Shown here one piece after another: positions 37,842 to 46,775 of a stretch of DNA of 64,000 nt (its first letter is position 1; every line of letters starts with the position of its first letter). This stretch comes from UBA5704 sp036264355 (GTDB taxonomy: Bacteria > Acidobacteriota > Thermoanaerobaculia > Multivoradales > UBA5704). The DNA lies in contig DATARD010000080.1 of the NCBI GenBank assembly GCA_036264355.1, positions 1 to 64,000 of the forward strand. The letters are read 5' to 3'. The translations under genes and the position numbers were made by a program. A model generated the notes under the pieces. That model ran no database searches. It was not told the DNA's origin and worked only from the letters and a program-made list of their open reading frames with translations.

Positions 37842-39839
37842 ATGACCAGTCCAGACAACCGTTCCCGCGGGCGGTGGCGCGATGTGGTGCTCGGACGGCC
37901 GCGCGACGTCAAAGACCCGGAGATCTTCCACCACGTTTCGCTCATCGCGTTCCTGGCCTGGGTGGGCCTCGGCGCGGACGGTCTGTCCTCGTCCGCCTAT
38001 GGCCCCGACCAGGCGTACCGCACGCTCGGCACGCACAGCCATCTCGCGATCGCCCTGGTGGCGATGACGGCGGTGACGATCTCGATCATCTCGATCGCCT
38101 ACTCGGACGTGATCCAGCACTTCCCGGGCGGCGGCGGCGGCTACCTGGTGGCCACCAAGCTCCTGGGCAACAAGGCCGGCGTGGTCTCGGGGTGTGCCCT
38201 GCTGGTGGACTACGTGCTCACCATCTCGACCTCGGTGGCCTCGGGGTGCGATGCCCTCTGGTCGTTCCTGCCGGTCCATCTGGTGCCTTTCAAGCTCACG
38301 GCGGAGATCGTCGTCCTCCTGCTCCTGATCGTGCTCAACCTGCGCGGGGTGCGCGAGTCGGTGACCATCCTGGCTCCCATCTTCCTCTTCTTCATCCTCA
38401 CCCATGTGATCCTGATCTTCTGGGCGATCGGCAGCCATTTCACCCAGTTGCCCACCATCTTCCACCAGGCTTCGCTGGACTTCCACGGCTCCGTCAAGGC
38501 GCTGGGGTTCGCGCCCATCGCGTTCCTGCTCCTGCGCGCCTACTCGATGGGCGGCGGCACGTACACCGGGATCGAGGCGGTGTCGAACGGCGTCACGATG
38601 CTGCGCGAGCCACGGGTGAAGACGGGAAAGAAGACGATGCTGCTGATGGCGGCCTCGCTCGCCTTCACCGCCGGCGGCATCCTCTTCGCCTACATGCTGG
38701 TGGACGTCCACCCCGACGGAGACAAGACGCTCAACGCCGTCCTCCTGGAGCGGCTCTTCAGCGGCTGGTCGATCGGCGGCCTGCACATCGGTCCGTCGTT
38801 CGTGGTCGCTTCCCTGGTGGCCGAGGCGGCGCTGCTCTTCGTGGCGGCGCAGACCGGCTTCCTGGACGGCCCCCGCATCCTCTCCAACATGGCGGTGGAC
38901 TCCTGGATGCCGCACCGCTTCGCCCAGCTCTCCAACCGGCTGGTGACCCAGAACGGTGTCTTCCTCATGGGCTTCGCCGCCATGGCGACACTGCTCTACA
39001 CGCGGGGCGACATCGCGACGCTGCTCGTGATGTATTCGATCAACGTCTTCCTCACCTTCTCGTTGACCGAGCTGGGGATGGTCCGGCACTGGATCCAGGA
39101 CCGGCACAAGGAGCCGCAGTGGCGGCGCAAGCTCGCGATCCATGGCATCGGCCTGGTCTTGTGCGGATCGATTCTCTGCGTGACCATCTATGAAAAGTTC
39201 CTGCAAGGTGGATGGATCACGCTCGTCTGCACCGGAGCGACGATCACTCTCTGCTTCCTCATCCGCCGCCACTACCGGCGGACGCGCCGCGCCCTCGGCC
39301 GGCTGGACGAAGAGCTGACCTCGCTGCCGCCGTCCAACCGGCACGAGGAGCCGCCGCCGGTCGATCCCAGGGAGCCGACGGCGGTGATCACGGTCTCCGG
39401 CTACTCCGGGTTTGGCCTGCATGAGCTGCTGTCGATCAATCAGATCTTCCCGCGGCACTTCAAGAACTTCATCTTCGTCTCGGTGGCGGTGGTGGATTCG
39501 GGGAACTTCAAGGGCGCGGAAGCGGTCGCCGAGCTCGAAGAGGAGACGCGGAGCAGTCTCGAGCAGTATGTCCAGTGGTGCCACAACCATGGCCTGCGCG
39601 CCGCTTGGCGGATGGCCACGGGCACCGAAGCGGTGGGCACGCTGGAGGCGCTCTGCCGGGAGGTGGCGCAGGAGTTCAAGCGCGCGGTGTTCTTCGGCGG
39701 CAAGCTGGTCTTCCGCGAGGAGCGCTGGTACCACAAGTTCCTGCACAACGAGACCGGCTACGCGCTGCAACGCCGCCTCCAGTTCGCCGGCTTGCCGACG
39801 ATCATCCTGCCCATCCGCATCCTGGAGGAGGCGAAGTGA
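37842..39839 (+). CDS. APC-superfamily permease, KimA-like
   Basis: 665-residue inner-membrane transporter with about 12 segments. It opens with VGLGADGLSSSAYGPDQAYR, a helix-1 motif like that of KimA-type potassium/proton symporters; further landmarks are PGGGGGYLVATKLLG and SMGGGTYTGIEAVSNGV. Residues about 500-665 form a soluble C-terminal domain (AVITVSGYSGFGLHELLSIN) as in that family. Potassium is the best guess for substrate; an amino acid is the alternative. I see no c-di-AMP riboswitch in the 101-base upstream gap. Its stop overlaps the next gene's GTG (GTGA). Confidence 0.75.
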   Translation: MTSPDNRSRGRWRDVVLGRPRDVKDPEIFHHVSLIAFLAWVGLGADGLSSSAYGPDQAYRTLGTHSHLAIALVAMTAVTISIISIAYSDVIQHFPGGGGGYLVATKLLGNKAGVVSGCALLVDYVLTISTSVASGCDALWSFLPVHLVPFKLTAEIVVLLLLIVLNLRGVRESVTILAPIFLFFILTHVILIFWAIGSHFTQLPTIFHQASLDFHGSVKALGFAPIAFLLLRAYSMGGGTYTGIEAVSNGVTMLREPRVKTGKKTMLLMAASLAFTAGGILFAYMLVDVHPDGDKTLNAVLLERLFSGWSIGGLHIGPSFVVASLVAEAALLFVAAQTGFLDGPRILSNMAVDSWMPHRFAQLSNRLVTQNGVFLMGFAAMATLLYTRGDIATLLVMYSINVFLTFSLTELGMVRHWIQDRHKEPQWRRKLAIHGIGLVLCGSILCVTIYEKFLQGGWITLVCTGATITLCFLIRRHYRRTRRALGRLDEELTSLPPSNRHEEPPPVDPREPTAVITVSGYSGFGLHELLSINQIFPRHFKNFIFVSVAVVDSGNFKGAEAVAELEEETRSSLEQYVQWCHNHGLRAAWRMATGTEAVGTLEALCREVAQEFKRAVFFGGKLVFREERWYHKFLHNETGYALQRRLQFAGLPTIILPIRILEEAK

Positions 39840-40255
39840 GCCCCGCGAGCCCGTACGTCGAGCGCCTCCAGGTCCGCTGGGGGGACTTGGACTCCTTCGG
39901 GCATGTGAACAACGCGAAATACTTCACCTACTGCGAATCGGCCCGCATGGGCTACTTCCTGGCGGTGCGCATGGCGGACCACTTTGAAGGCGGCCGCTTC
40001 GGCCCGGCGCTGGCCGCAGCGCAGCTCAACTTCCGGCGGCAGGTGCGCTGGCCGTCCGGAATCGAGGTCGAGACCCGGGTGACGGAGATCGGCAGGACCA
40101 GCTTCAAGATGGAGTACATCCTGATCCGGGCCGAGGATCGCGAGCGGGTGGCGGACGGCGGCGGCGTGACTGTCTGGATCGACTACACCACCGGCAAGCC
40201 GGTGCCGCTGCCGGACGGTCTGCGGGAGTCGATCCGGGCGTTCGAGGGCGTCTGA
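39836..40255 (+). CDS. Acyl-CoA thioesterase, 4HBT hot-dog family
   Basis: 139-residue hot-dog protein starting at GTG 39836 over the preceding TGA. The family signature is WGDLDSFGHVNNAKYFTYCE, with the catalytic-type aspartate (DxxGHVNN); QLNFRRQVRWPSGIEVETRV and GVTVWIDYTTGKPVPLPD complete the fold. It probably hydrolyses a medium- or long-chain or aromatic acyl-CoA. Coupling to the permease gene looks structural rather than functional. Confidence 0.88.
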   Translation: MSPASPYVERLQVRWGDLDSFGHVNNAKYFTYCESARMGYFLAVRMADHFEGGRFGPALAAAQLNFRRQVRWPSGIEVETRVTEIGRTSFKMEYILIRAEDRERVADGGGVTVWIDYTTGKPVPLPDGLRESIRAFEGV

Positions 40256-40306
40256 GGGGAACCAGGCCGATTCGGCATAGACTTGTGGGGCGAGCCCGCG
40301 ATTCCA

Positions 40307-43300
40307 ATGCGCCCCCGAACCGCTCCGCGCCTTTCCGGCGCCGTCTGCTGCTGGCTGCTGCTGGCCGGCTCCTTCGCTGCGGCTGCCGCCACCGTGGCGG
40401 AACCTGGCGCGGCGGAGCGCGGTTTTCCCCTGATCCAGACGTACAACGCGATCTCGCAGGGGGGCGAGACCCAGAACTTCGGGATCGCCCGCGATCCGCA
40501 GGGCCTTCTCTACCTGGCCAACGGCGGCGGCCTCCTCGTGTACGACGGCGCGTGGTGGCGGGAGATCCCGATCGGCAAGGAGGGAGGTGCGTTCTCGGTG
40601 GCCAGCGACGCCACGGGACGGGTGGCGGTCGGCGGCTTCGACGACTTCGGGCTCCTGATGCCGGACGATCACGGCTCGCTCCAGTATGTGTCGTTGCTCT
40701 CCCTCCTGCCCCCGGAGCAGCGGGAGCTCGACCAGGTCATGGAGACGACGCCGGTGGCGGACGGGTTCCTCTTCCTCACCGGAAAAGCGCTCCTGCTGTG
40801 GGACGGCTCCCACGTCAGCGTCCTGGCCAGGTTCCCGGGCGACCGGCCGTTCCCGGCGACGTTCCGCGTGGGGAGCGACATCTATCTCTGGTGGCGCGAC
40901 GGGCTGTCGCGGATCGACGGCCGGCGGATCGAACCGGTCCCCGGCGGTGCGGTGTTCGCCGGCCGGCGGGTGGACCAGATCCTGCCGGCCGGCGAACGCC
41001 CGGACCAGGGTCTGCTGGTGTCGGTGCGCGGCGAGGGGCTCTTCCTGTTCTCCCGCGGGACCGCCATGCCGTTCGCTCCCGAAGCCTCCCGCTGGACGGC
41101 GGCGAAGCGGCTGATGCCGAAAGCCGGCCGCCGGCTGCCGGACGGCCGCTGGGCACTGGGATCGATCCTCGGCGGGCTGCTCCTCTTGCGTCCGGACGGT
41201 GCGGTGGACCAGGTGATCGACACGGCGGTGGGCCTGCCGGACAACTTCATCACCGGGGCGGAGACCGATCTGGAGGGCTCGCTCTGGCTGGCTCTCAACA
41301 ACGGGCTGGCCCGGGTGGAGGTGGCGTCTCCGGTGTCGGTGATCGACCGGCGGGCGGGTCTCCAGGGAAACGTCTACGCCCTGGTGCGGTTCCGCGGCGA
41401 TCTGTGGATCGCGACCTCGGCCGGGCTGTTCACCGTCGACCACCGCCCGCGCGCCGCGGCCGAGCCGGGCCCGCCGGTGCGGATGCGGGAGGTGCCGGGG
41501 CTCCCCCCCTCCGTCTGGAGCCTCCTGGCGGTGGACGACGATCTGCTGGTGGGAACGGCGTTCGGGCTCTATCGAGTCACCAGCGGCGGGACCGCCGAGC
41601 CGGTGCCCGGGGGCAGGCAGCAGACGGTCTACGTCCTCGCCCGCTCGCGCCGGGATCCGCGGCGCATCTGGCTGGGAGGAGAGGACGGGCTGTCCGCGGT
41701 CCACCGGGACGGCAACGGCTGGCGGTTCGAGGGCTCCATCGAGGCGGTGCACCGGGAGGTGCGCTCGATCGTGGAAGGGGACACGGGCACGGTCTGGTGC
41801 GGTCTGCAAGATCGAGCCGTGGGGGTCGACGTCGCGCCGCAACCCCGGACGCTGCAGGTGCTGCGGGCGCGGTCGGTGCCGGACAGCGACGGCGTGTCGC
41901 TGCTGTGGCTCGCCGGCCGCATCCTGGCCGCCCGCGACGGCCGGCTGCTGCGCCTGGACGAGGAGCGGGGGCTGCTGGGGGCAGATCCGGCCACCGCCGC
42001 GCTGCAGGCCCGCGCCCAGAATTTCGTCGCAGACGCCGCCGGCAATCTCTGGATCAGCTCCCGTCCGCCGGCGGTCGCCCTCCGGCGGACCGGCCGGCCG
42101 GGCGGCTGGTCTCCGGAGCTGCGCCCGCTTCTGGGGCTGCCGGTCCACACGATCGAGGCGATCCTTGCCGAACCGGACGGAGTGGTCTGGCTGGCGGCCG
42201 ACAACGGGCTCTTCCGGTATGCCGACAGCTTCCGGGCGGTGGCGGCTCCACTGCCGGCACCGCTCCTCTCCCGGATCACCCTGGGGGCCGGCACCCTCGT
42301 CTTCGGCGGCGCACCCGGCGTCGCACCGACCCGGGTGGTCCTGCCGCCGAACGTGCGCCACCTGCGGATCGAGATCGGGCCGCTGTCGTTCAACGCCGGC
42401 CTGCGCTATCAGACGCGGATCGACCCGATCGACGCCGACTGGAGCCGCCCGACCACAGATCCATTCGCGGAGCTGACCCGCCTGCCGTCCGGAAGCTACA
42501 CCTTCCGCGTCCGCACCGTGGGGCCGAGCGGCGAAGCGAGCCCCGAAACAGCGTGGCCGTTCCGCGTCCGGCCGCCCTGGTACCTCACCGGCTGGGCCTT
42601 GGCGCTCTGGATGGTGGCGGCGGTCCTCCTGGTCATCGGCTACTCCCGGCTGCGCAGCCGCGCCCTGCGCCAGCGCGCCGCGCTCCTCGAAGCCCGGGTG
42701 GCGGAGCAGACCCTGGAGCTGCGCCACACCGTCGAGGAGCTGAGCCGTGCCCACGCCGAGCTCGAAGTCGCCAACGAGCGGCTGGAGGAGCTGTCACTCC
42801 GCGACGAGCTCACCGGCATCGCCAACCGGCGGCGGCTGCAACAGATGCTGAACGAAGAGTGGAACCGCGCCCGCCGCTACGAACGGCCGCTCGCCTTCAT
42901 CCTCCTCGACCTCGACCATTTCAAGCTGCTCAACGACACCCGCGGCCACCGGGAGGGAGACGTCTGCCTGCAAACCATCGCGCACCATCTCGCCGAGATG
43001 CTCCGGCGGACCAGCGACCTGGTGGCGCGCTACGGCGGCGAAGAGCTCGCGGTGCTGCTGCCGAGCACCGACCTCGCCGGCGCGCTGAAGATCGCCGAGG
43101 AGCTCCGCCAGGGGATCGAAGACTTGGCGCTCCCGCACGAAGCGGCCCCCACCGGACACGTCACCGCCAGCTTCGGAGTCGCCGCGATGGTCCCGGCCTC
43201 CGGGCAGACCCCCGATGTCCTGGTCGAGGCGGCCGATCTCGCCCTCTATGGCGCCAAGAAGGCGGGGCGCAACCGGGTGGTGGCGGGCGATGCGGAGGGT

Positions 43301-43318
43301 GTCCCAACCGCAAAGTAG
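40307..43318 (+). CDS. Membrane diguanylate cyclase with propeller sensor
   Basis: 1,003-residue sensor enzyme that makes cyclic di-GMP. A signal or anchor segment (LSGAVCCWLLLAGSFAAAAA) is followed by a periplasmic region of ligand-binding propeller repeats (about residues 40-680; for example GLPDNFITGAETDLEGSLWL). Next come a Y_Y_Y-type domain (YQTRIDPIDADWSRPTTDPF), one transmembrane helix (ALALWMVAAVLLVIGYSRL), a coiled coil, and GGDEF (about 840-990). The active site is GGEEL and the product-inhibition site RTSD lies five residues before it, so both are intact. ATG 40307 is preferred to the upstream TTG. Input ligand unknown. Confidence 0.9.
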   Translation: MRPRTAPRLSGAVCCWLLLAGSFAAAAATVAEPGAAERGFPLIQTYNAISQGGETQNFGIARDPQGLLYLANGGGLLVYDGAWWREIPIGKEGGAFSVASDATGRVAVGGFDDFGLLMPDDHGSLQYVSLLSLLPPEQRELDQVMETTPVADGFLFLTGKALLLWDGSHVSVLARFPGDRPFPATFRVGSDIYLWWRDGLSRIDGRRIEPVPGGAVFAGRRVDQILPAGERPDQGLLVSVRGEGLFLFSRGTAMPFAPEASRWTAAKRLMPKAGRRLPDGRWALGSILGGLLLLRPDGAVDQVIDTAVGLPDNFITGAETDLEGSLWLALNNGLARVEVASPVSVIDRRAGLQGNVYALVRFRGDLWIATSAGLFTVDHRPRAAAEPGPPVRMREVPGLPPSVWSLLAVDDDLLVGTAFGLYRVTSGGTAEPVPGGRQQTVYVLARSRRDPRRIWLGGEDGLSAVHRDGNGWRFEGSIEAVHREVRSIVEGDTGTVWCGLQDRAVGVDVAPQPRTLQVLRARSVPDSDGVSLLWLAGRILAARDGRLLRLDEERGLLGADPATAALQARAQNFVADAAGNLWISSRPPAVALRRTGRPGGWSPELRPLLGLPVHTIEAILAEPDGVVWLAADNGLFRYADSFRAVAAPLPAPLLSRITLGAGTLVFGGAPGVAPTRVVLPPNVRHLRIEIGPLSFNAGLRYQTRIDPIDADWSRPTTDPFAELTRLPSGSYTFRVRTVGPSGEASPETAWPFRVRPPWYLTGWALALWMVAAVLLVIGYSRLRSRALRQRAALLEARVAEQTLELRHTVEELSRAHAELEVANERLEELSLRDELTGIANRRRLQQMLNEEWNRARRYERPLAFILLDLDHFKLLNDTRGHREGDVCLQTIAHHLAEMLRRTSDLVARYGGEELAVLLPSTDLAGALKIAEELRQGIEDLALPHEAAPTGHVTASFGVAAMVPASGQTPDVLVEAADLALYGAKKAGRNRVVAGDAEGVPTAK

Positions 43319-43356
43319 TGGAGAGACTGTGCCTCGGCCCGCCGCGCGAAGGCGCA

Positions 43357-43407
43357 TTGTGGAGGTTCAACGGCCCGTTGTGGAGGTTCAACGGTCCGTT
43401 GTGGAGA
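43357..43407. repeat. Short 21-nt repeat, two and a half units
   Basis: Two complete 21-nt units (43357-43377, 43378-43398), differing at one base, plus a partial third. The unit contains the dyad CGTTG-N8-CAACG. It covers the 3' end of the leftward gene at 43388 and lies 38 bases beyond the diguanylate cyclase stop. Same period as the long arrays, different sequence. Confidence 0.75.
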
Positions 43408-43978
43408 AGACTCGCGCGAGAAGCTCGACGACCTCACGGTTGACGGCTTCATCTCCGGTGCCCTCCCGCAACGCCGCCGTTGCGGCGCCCATCTCGCGCA
43501 GCCGGGCCTCCGCGTTGCTCGGTGGTATCGCCAGAGCAGCCGTGGCGTGAGACAAGGCCTTGAGATCGGCGACCCATTCTGGATGGTACATGGTGCCCAG
43601 ATGGCCGGCGATCTTCGCCGCCAGGAGCGCAAGGTCCAGGGCTTGGCTCTCCCCCTGGTCCAGGATGGCCCGCGCCCGCTCCAATGCGACCCAGGCAACG
43701 CCCCAGGTCTGAAAGTCCGTCTCTTCCTCGACCTGGGCGGCCCAGCTTGCGGGGTCTGTCGCCAGCAAGGCGTCGAGCAGGCCGTCGGCGACAAGCCCTT
43801 CGACGACGACAACCTCGGGATTCCAATGACGGAAGCGCTTCATCAGTGCCTCCACCTCCGCGAGCCGTTCGCCGCAGTCCGGGCAGACCTCGGCCAGATG
43901 GCGGCAGCACTCCTCGGCCTCCTCCCCCGCGGCGGCGGCCAGCAGAGATGCGATCTTGGCTGTCGTCAGATGTCTCAT
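43388..43978 (-). CDS. Zinc-finger helical protein, anti-sigma-like N-terminus
   Basis: 196-residue protein starting MRHLTTAKIASLLAAAAGEE. Residues 23-35 hold a CCRHLAEVCPDCG cluster like the zinc fingers at the start of anti-sigma factors. The remainder is helical (FQTWGVAWVALERARAIL; LDLALLAAKIAGHLG) and could be TPR-like. No transmembrane helix and no sigma-factor gene adjacent, so anti-sigma activity is unsupported. Its N-terminus is organised like that of the TPR protein at 44415 on the other side of a peptide gene. Its last codons lie in a 21-nt repeat. Function unknown. Confidence 0.6.
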   Translation of the reverse strand: MRHLTTAKIASLLAAAAGEEAEECCRHLAEVCPDCGERLAEVEALMKRFRHWNPEVVVVEGLVADGLLDALLATDPASWAAQVEEETDFQTWGVAWVALERARAILDQGESQALDLALLAAKIAGHLGTMYHPEWVADLKALSHATAALAIPPSNAEARLREMGAATAALREGTGDEAVNREVVELLARVFSTTDR

Positions 43979-44183
43979 CTCATCCCTCTTCCCTGGATAA
44001 CTCGCCCCGCCGGCTTGTCGCCAAAACGATCTGCCGATGCAGGTCGAGAAGATGACATGCGTCCTCCCGTCAACCTTGAAAGGAAGGATGCCAAAAGCCC
44101 AGACTCCAGAAGGGGAAAATTTTTACGGCTGGGTCACTCCCTGACCCAGCCCCGTCAAGCCTCCCCAGAAAGGCAGTGTTCTT

Positions 44184-44309
44184 ATGCGTGGATTCCTGCA
44201 GTTTCTCCGGGCGTTTTTCTCGATGGCTCAAAGCGATGCGGTCAGCATCTGGGACCCGAACGGGAAGCCGAGCCCGGATGCGGTGACCACCATCGACCCG
44301 AACGGCTGA
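44184..44309 (+). CDS. 41-residue peptide with two DPNG motifs
   Basis: 41-codon gene, ATG 44184, with AGAAAGG about ten bases upstream. The peptide has a hydrophobic start (MRGFLQFLRAFFSMAQ) and a polar tail with the motif DPNG twice, ending in TTIDPNG just before the stop. It is followed within 27 bases by a strong hairpin terminator, so it is its own short transcript. It sits between two zinc-finger helical proteins, one of which is TPR-rich. Resemblance to peptide-TPR quorum pairs (RRNPP) is structural analogy only; no known peptide family is recognised. Confidence 0.55.
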   Translation: MRGFLQFLRAFFSMAQSDAVSIWDPNGKPSPDAVTTIDPNG

Positions 44310-44335
44310 GGGGCTCGCAAGGCACCTTTTCTTGT

Positions 44336-44374
44336 GGAGGGCGGAGAAAGCTCCCGCCCTCCCCCTTCTTTTTG
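44336..44374 (+). terminator. Rho-independent terminator after the peptide gene
   Basis: Nine-base GC stem, GGAGGGCGG (44336-44344) with CCGCCCTCC (44354-44362), nine-base loop, then CCCTTCTTTTTGG. It separates the peptide gene from the TPR gene, which begins 41 bases later behind CAGGAGGAGC. Confidence 0.85.
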
Positions 44375-44414
44375 GCGCGTTTGCGGTATAGTGCGATCCA
44401 GGAGGAGCTTAGAG

Positions 44415-45788
44415 ATGGATCGGCATATTTCTAAAGAGGAGATTGTTCGCGCCTTCTCTGGAGAGGCTTCTCAACCCGACGTGGTCTACGCCGTGCCGCA
44501 TTTAAGCCACTGCCGGTTGTGCTGGAATTCGGCGGCCAACGTGATCTCCCAGCTCAAGCGTGAGGGCCGCCTGAAGAGATTCGGCGACGGCCGGGCGGCC
44601 ATCGTCGCCCTGGTCGAGGAGGAGGGAAGAAGGACAGCCCGGCTCATGAGGGCTCGAGCCTGGTGGGAGGAGTTGGCGGAATTGGGCCCGACAGAACAGA
44701 TCGAAAGGGTTAAACTTGTCGGTGCGTTCCAGACAGGCGAGCTGTTCGAGACGATCCTGACGGAGTCTCGCTCAGTCTGGGGCAGTGATCCCTACCTGGC
44801 GGAGCATTCGGCATTGACCGCGCACTTCCTGGTCGACCATCTGCCCGGTGCGCAATTCTCCGAGCTTACCAAGAACAGGTACAAGGCGGCAGCCATGAGC
44901 GTGGCAGGCAACAGCCGCCGGCTGATGGGAGATTGGCTTGGCTCGGCCGCGGCTTTTGGCGCAGCCAGGAACTACCTAAAGGACAACATGGATACCTTGG
45001 AGGAAGCCGCCCTGCTTTCAGTGCAAGCGTCGCTGGACTGCGACAAGGGTAACGTTGAGGCGGCTTCCGGCCTGCTGGCGAGAGCGGCGGCCATTTACGA
45101 GAAGGCTGGCCACAAAGGTGAGTTGGGTAAAATGCTCGTTCAGGAGGCGCAGGCACTCTTTATCGCCAACGCGTTCGACAGGGCCATCGGTAAGGCAGAA
45201 GAGGCGCTCCTGCTTCTTCCGCCATTCAGTGTCTTTCTTGTGGCGTCCGCGAAAAGTCTCGTCACAGAAAGCCTGGCTATGACAGATCGCGTGGACGAAG
45301 CAGTCCGGAACTTCGAGGAGACGCGCCATCTCTATGAGGAGCTCGGCGAGGATTTCAAACTTCAATCTCTTCGGCTTCAAGCTCGACTTTTGGATGGGCT
45401 TGGCTCGGCGCGTGAGTCCGAAAAGCTCTTTCGGAAGGCCATCAAGGGCTTTTCTGACAAAGAGCTCTACAAGGATGCGTTTCTCGCCCGGCTCGCGCTC
45501 CTGGAATCCCTCTTCAAGAGAGATGCTGTTCTGAAAGCGGAGCGGCTCTGCGAGGAGGCGATCGACCAGCTTCAGAAGACGGAAAGAATTCACTCGCAGA
45601 TCATCAAGGTCTGGCAAGGCCTCCTGTCTCACATCCAATCTCAGCGGCTCAAAATCTATCACCTCGCAGAGGTAAGGGATTACCTGGCGCGGCACTGGGC
45701 AATACCCGCCGCGCGGCCACCGTTCTCCTCCGGATCTGGTTTTCCAGGAAGCGGCGTGACGGCTCCCCGGCTGCCGGGTCGCGATTGA
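44415..45788 (+). CDS. Zinc-finger/TPR protein
   Basis: 457-residue protein starting MDRHISKEEIVRAFSGEASQ; GGAGGAG precedes ATG 44415. Near residue 30 is HLSHCRLCW, an anti-sigma-like zinc motif. Residues about 150-430 are a superhelix of TPR-like repeats (KAAAMSVAGNSRRLMGDWLG; LLARAAAIYEKAGHKGELG; LRLQARLLDGLGSARESEKL). There is no signal peptide or helix for membrane insertion. The C-terminal 30 residues are Pro/Ser/Gly-rich and probably disordered. The DNA is less GC-rich than its neighbours. Candidate receptor or regulator for the 41-residue peptide just upstream; this is inference from position. Confidence 0.7.
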   Translation: MDRHISKEEIVRAFSGEASQPDVVYAVPHLSHCRLCWNSAANVISQLKREGRLKRFGDGRAAIVALVEEEGRRTARLMRARAWWEELAELGPTEQIERVKLVGAFQTGELFETILTESRSVWGSDPYLAEHSALTAHFLVDHLPGAQFSELTKNRYKAAAMSVAGNSRRLMGDWLGSAAAFGAARNYLKDNMDTLEEAALLSVQASLDCDKGNVEAASGLLARAAAIYEKAGHKGELGKMLVQEAQALFIANAFDRAIGKAEEALLLLPPFSVFLVASAKSLVTESLAMTDRVDEAVRNFEETRHLYEELGEDFKLQSLRLQARLLDGLGSARESEKLFRKAIKGFSDKELYKDAFLARLALLESLFKRDAVLKAERLCEEAIDQLQKTERIHSQIIKVWQGLLSHIQSQRLKIYHLAEVRDYLARHWAIPAARPPFSSGSGFPGSGVTAPRLPGRD

Positions 45789-45909
45789 CCGAACAGAACG
45801 GACGCCCTAGTCGTCTGTCAACGCAGAGCCGTAGGGTGCGCTTTGCGCAGCCGCCGACCACGCCGCGGCGTTCGCGGGCGCCGGGTCAGACCCGACGCAC
45901 CCGCGGGCC

Positions 45910-45937
45910 AACAATCGTTGAACCTGACGAACGATCT
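45910..45937 (+). repeat. 28-bp repeat, copy 1
   Basis: 28 bases (core CGTTGAACCTGACG) that recur with two differences at 48936-48963. Both copies stand at or just after the 3' end of a gene block. This copy is in the 183-base gap between the TPR gene and the SDR gene, which has nothing else. The start, AACAATCGTTGAACC, resembles one half of an integron attC site, but no complementary half follows. Confidence 0.6.
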
Positions 45938-45971
45938 TTGACTCCATGCGCGAGCAGAGCCGCCCATAGCG

Positions 45972-46775
45972 TCACACCGCTGGAACTGTGCCGCCGTCGA
46001 TGACATATTCGCTGCCGTTGATGGAGGCTGCCCGGTCGGAGACGAGGAATGCGACCAGCTCTGCCACCTCTTCGGGCCTGCCGGGCCGGCCGATCGGGAT
46101 GCCGCCGAGCGAATCCATCAGTCCCTGACGGGCAGCGGCTTCGTCGGTGCCGGCCTTTTCCGCAAGGCGGGAGATCAGGCGATGGGCGGCTGCGGTTTCG
46201 ATAAAACCGGGCGCGACGGTGTTGACCCGAATGCCCTTGGGTCCAAGTTCCTTCGACAGCCCCTTGCTATACGTGGTCAGCGCGGCTTTGGCGGCCGCGT
46301 AGGCGAGCGTCGCCTCGAACAGCGGCAGCCGCCGCTGAATCGATGAAATATGGATGATGACTCCGGATCGCTGCTTCAGCATCCCGGGAAGGAATGCGCG
46401 GTCGAGCCGAACGGCAGGGAAAAGATTGAGATCGATCTCCTTCTGCCAATCCTCGTCTGTGAGCGCGAGCACGCCACCGCTCGGCGCACTCGAGCCGCCA
46501 ACGACGTTGACCAGTATGTCGAGACCGCCGAAGCGCTGGAGCACTTGCTCTGCCACCCTGTCCACGCCTTGGCGCGTGCTGATGTCGGCCTGAACGAACA
46601 ATTCCACCGCTTGCCCTTCAGGCAAGGGTGAGCGCGCGGTCGTTGCAACCGTTGCGCCGCTGACGACAAGACGTCGCACGATGGCTGCTCCCATACCGTC
46701 GGTGCCGCCGGTGACGAGTACGCGCTTGCCGGCGAATTCCGCAGGGTCGAACGAAAACCGCGGCGCCGAGCCCAT
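45972..46775 (-). CDS. Short-chain dehydrogenase/reductase
   Basis: 267-residue NAD(P)-dependent SDR. It shows the coenzyme motif RVLVTGGTDGMGAAIVRRL, NVVGGSSAPSGG, the catalytic Ser in IIHISSIQRRLPLFEA, the YxxxK in LAYAAAKAALTTYSKGL, and APGFIETAAAH. ATG 46775 shares a base with the stop of the SnoaL-like gene, so the two are co-translated. Substrate unknown. The HxlR regulator is divergent to this pair and probably controls it. Confidence 0.92.
   Translation of the reverse strand: MGSAPRFSFDPAEFAGKRVLVTGGTDGMGAAIVRRLVVSGATVATTARSPLPEGQAVELFVQADISTRQGVDRVAEQVLQRFGGLDILVNVVGGSSAPSGGVLALTDEDWQKEIDLNLFPAVRLDRAFLPGMLKQRSGVIIHISSIQRRLPLFEATLAYAAAKAALTTYSKGLSKELGPKGIRVNTVAPGFIETAAAHRLISRLAEKAGTDEAAARQGLMDSLGGIPIGRPGRPEEVAELVAFLVSDRAASINGSEYVIDGGTVPAV

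Noticed and set aside
40285..43443. 1,052-codon frame overlapping the diguanylate cyclase on the same strand
   Set aside because: Shifted-frame shadow, Arg/Pro/Gly-rich; the other frame has intact propeller and GGDEF motifs.
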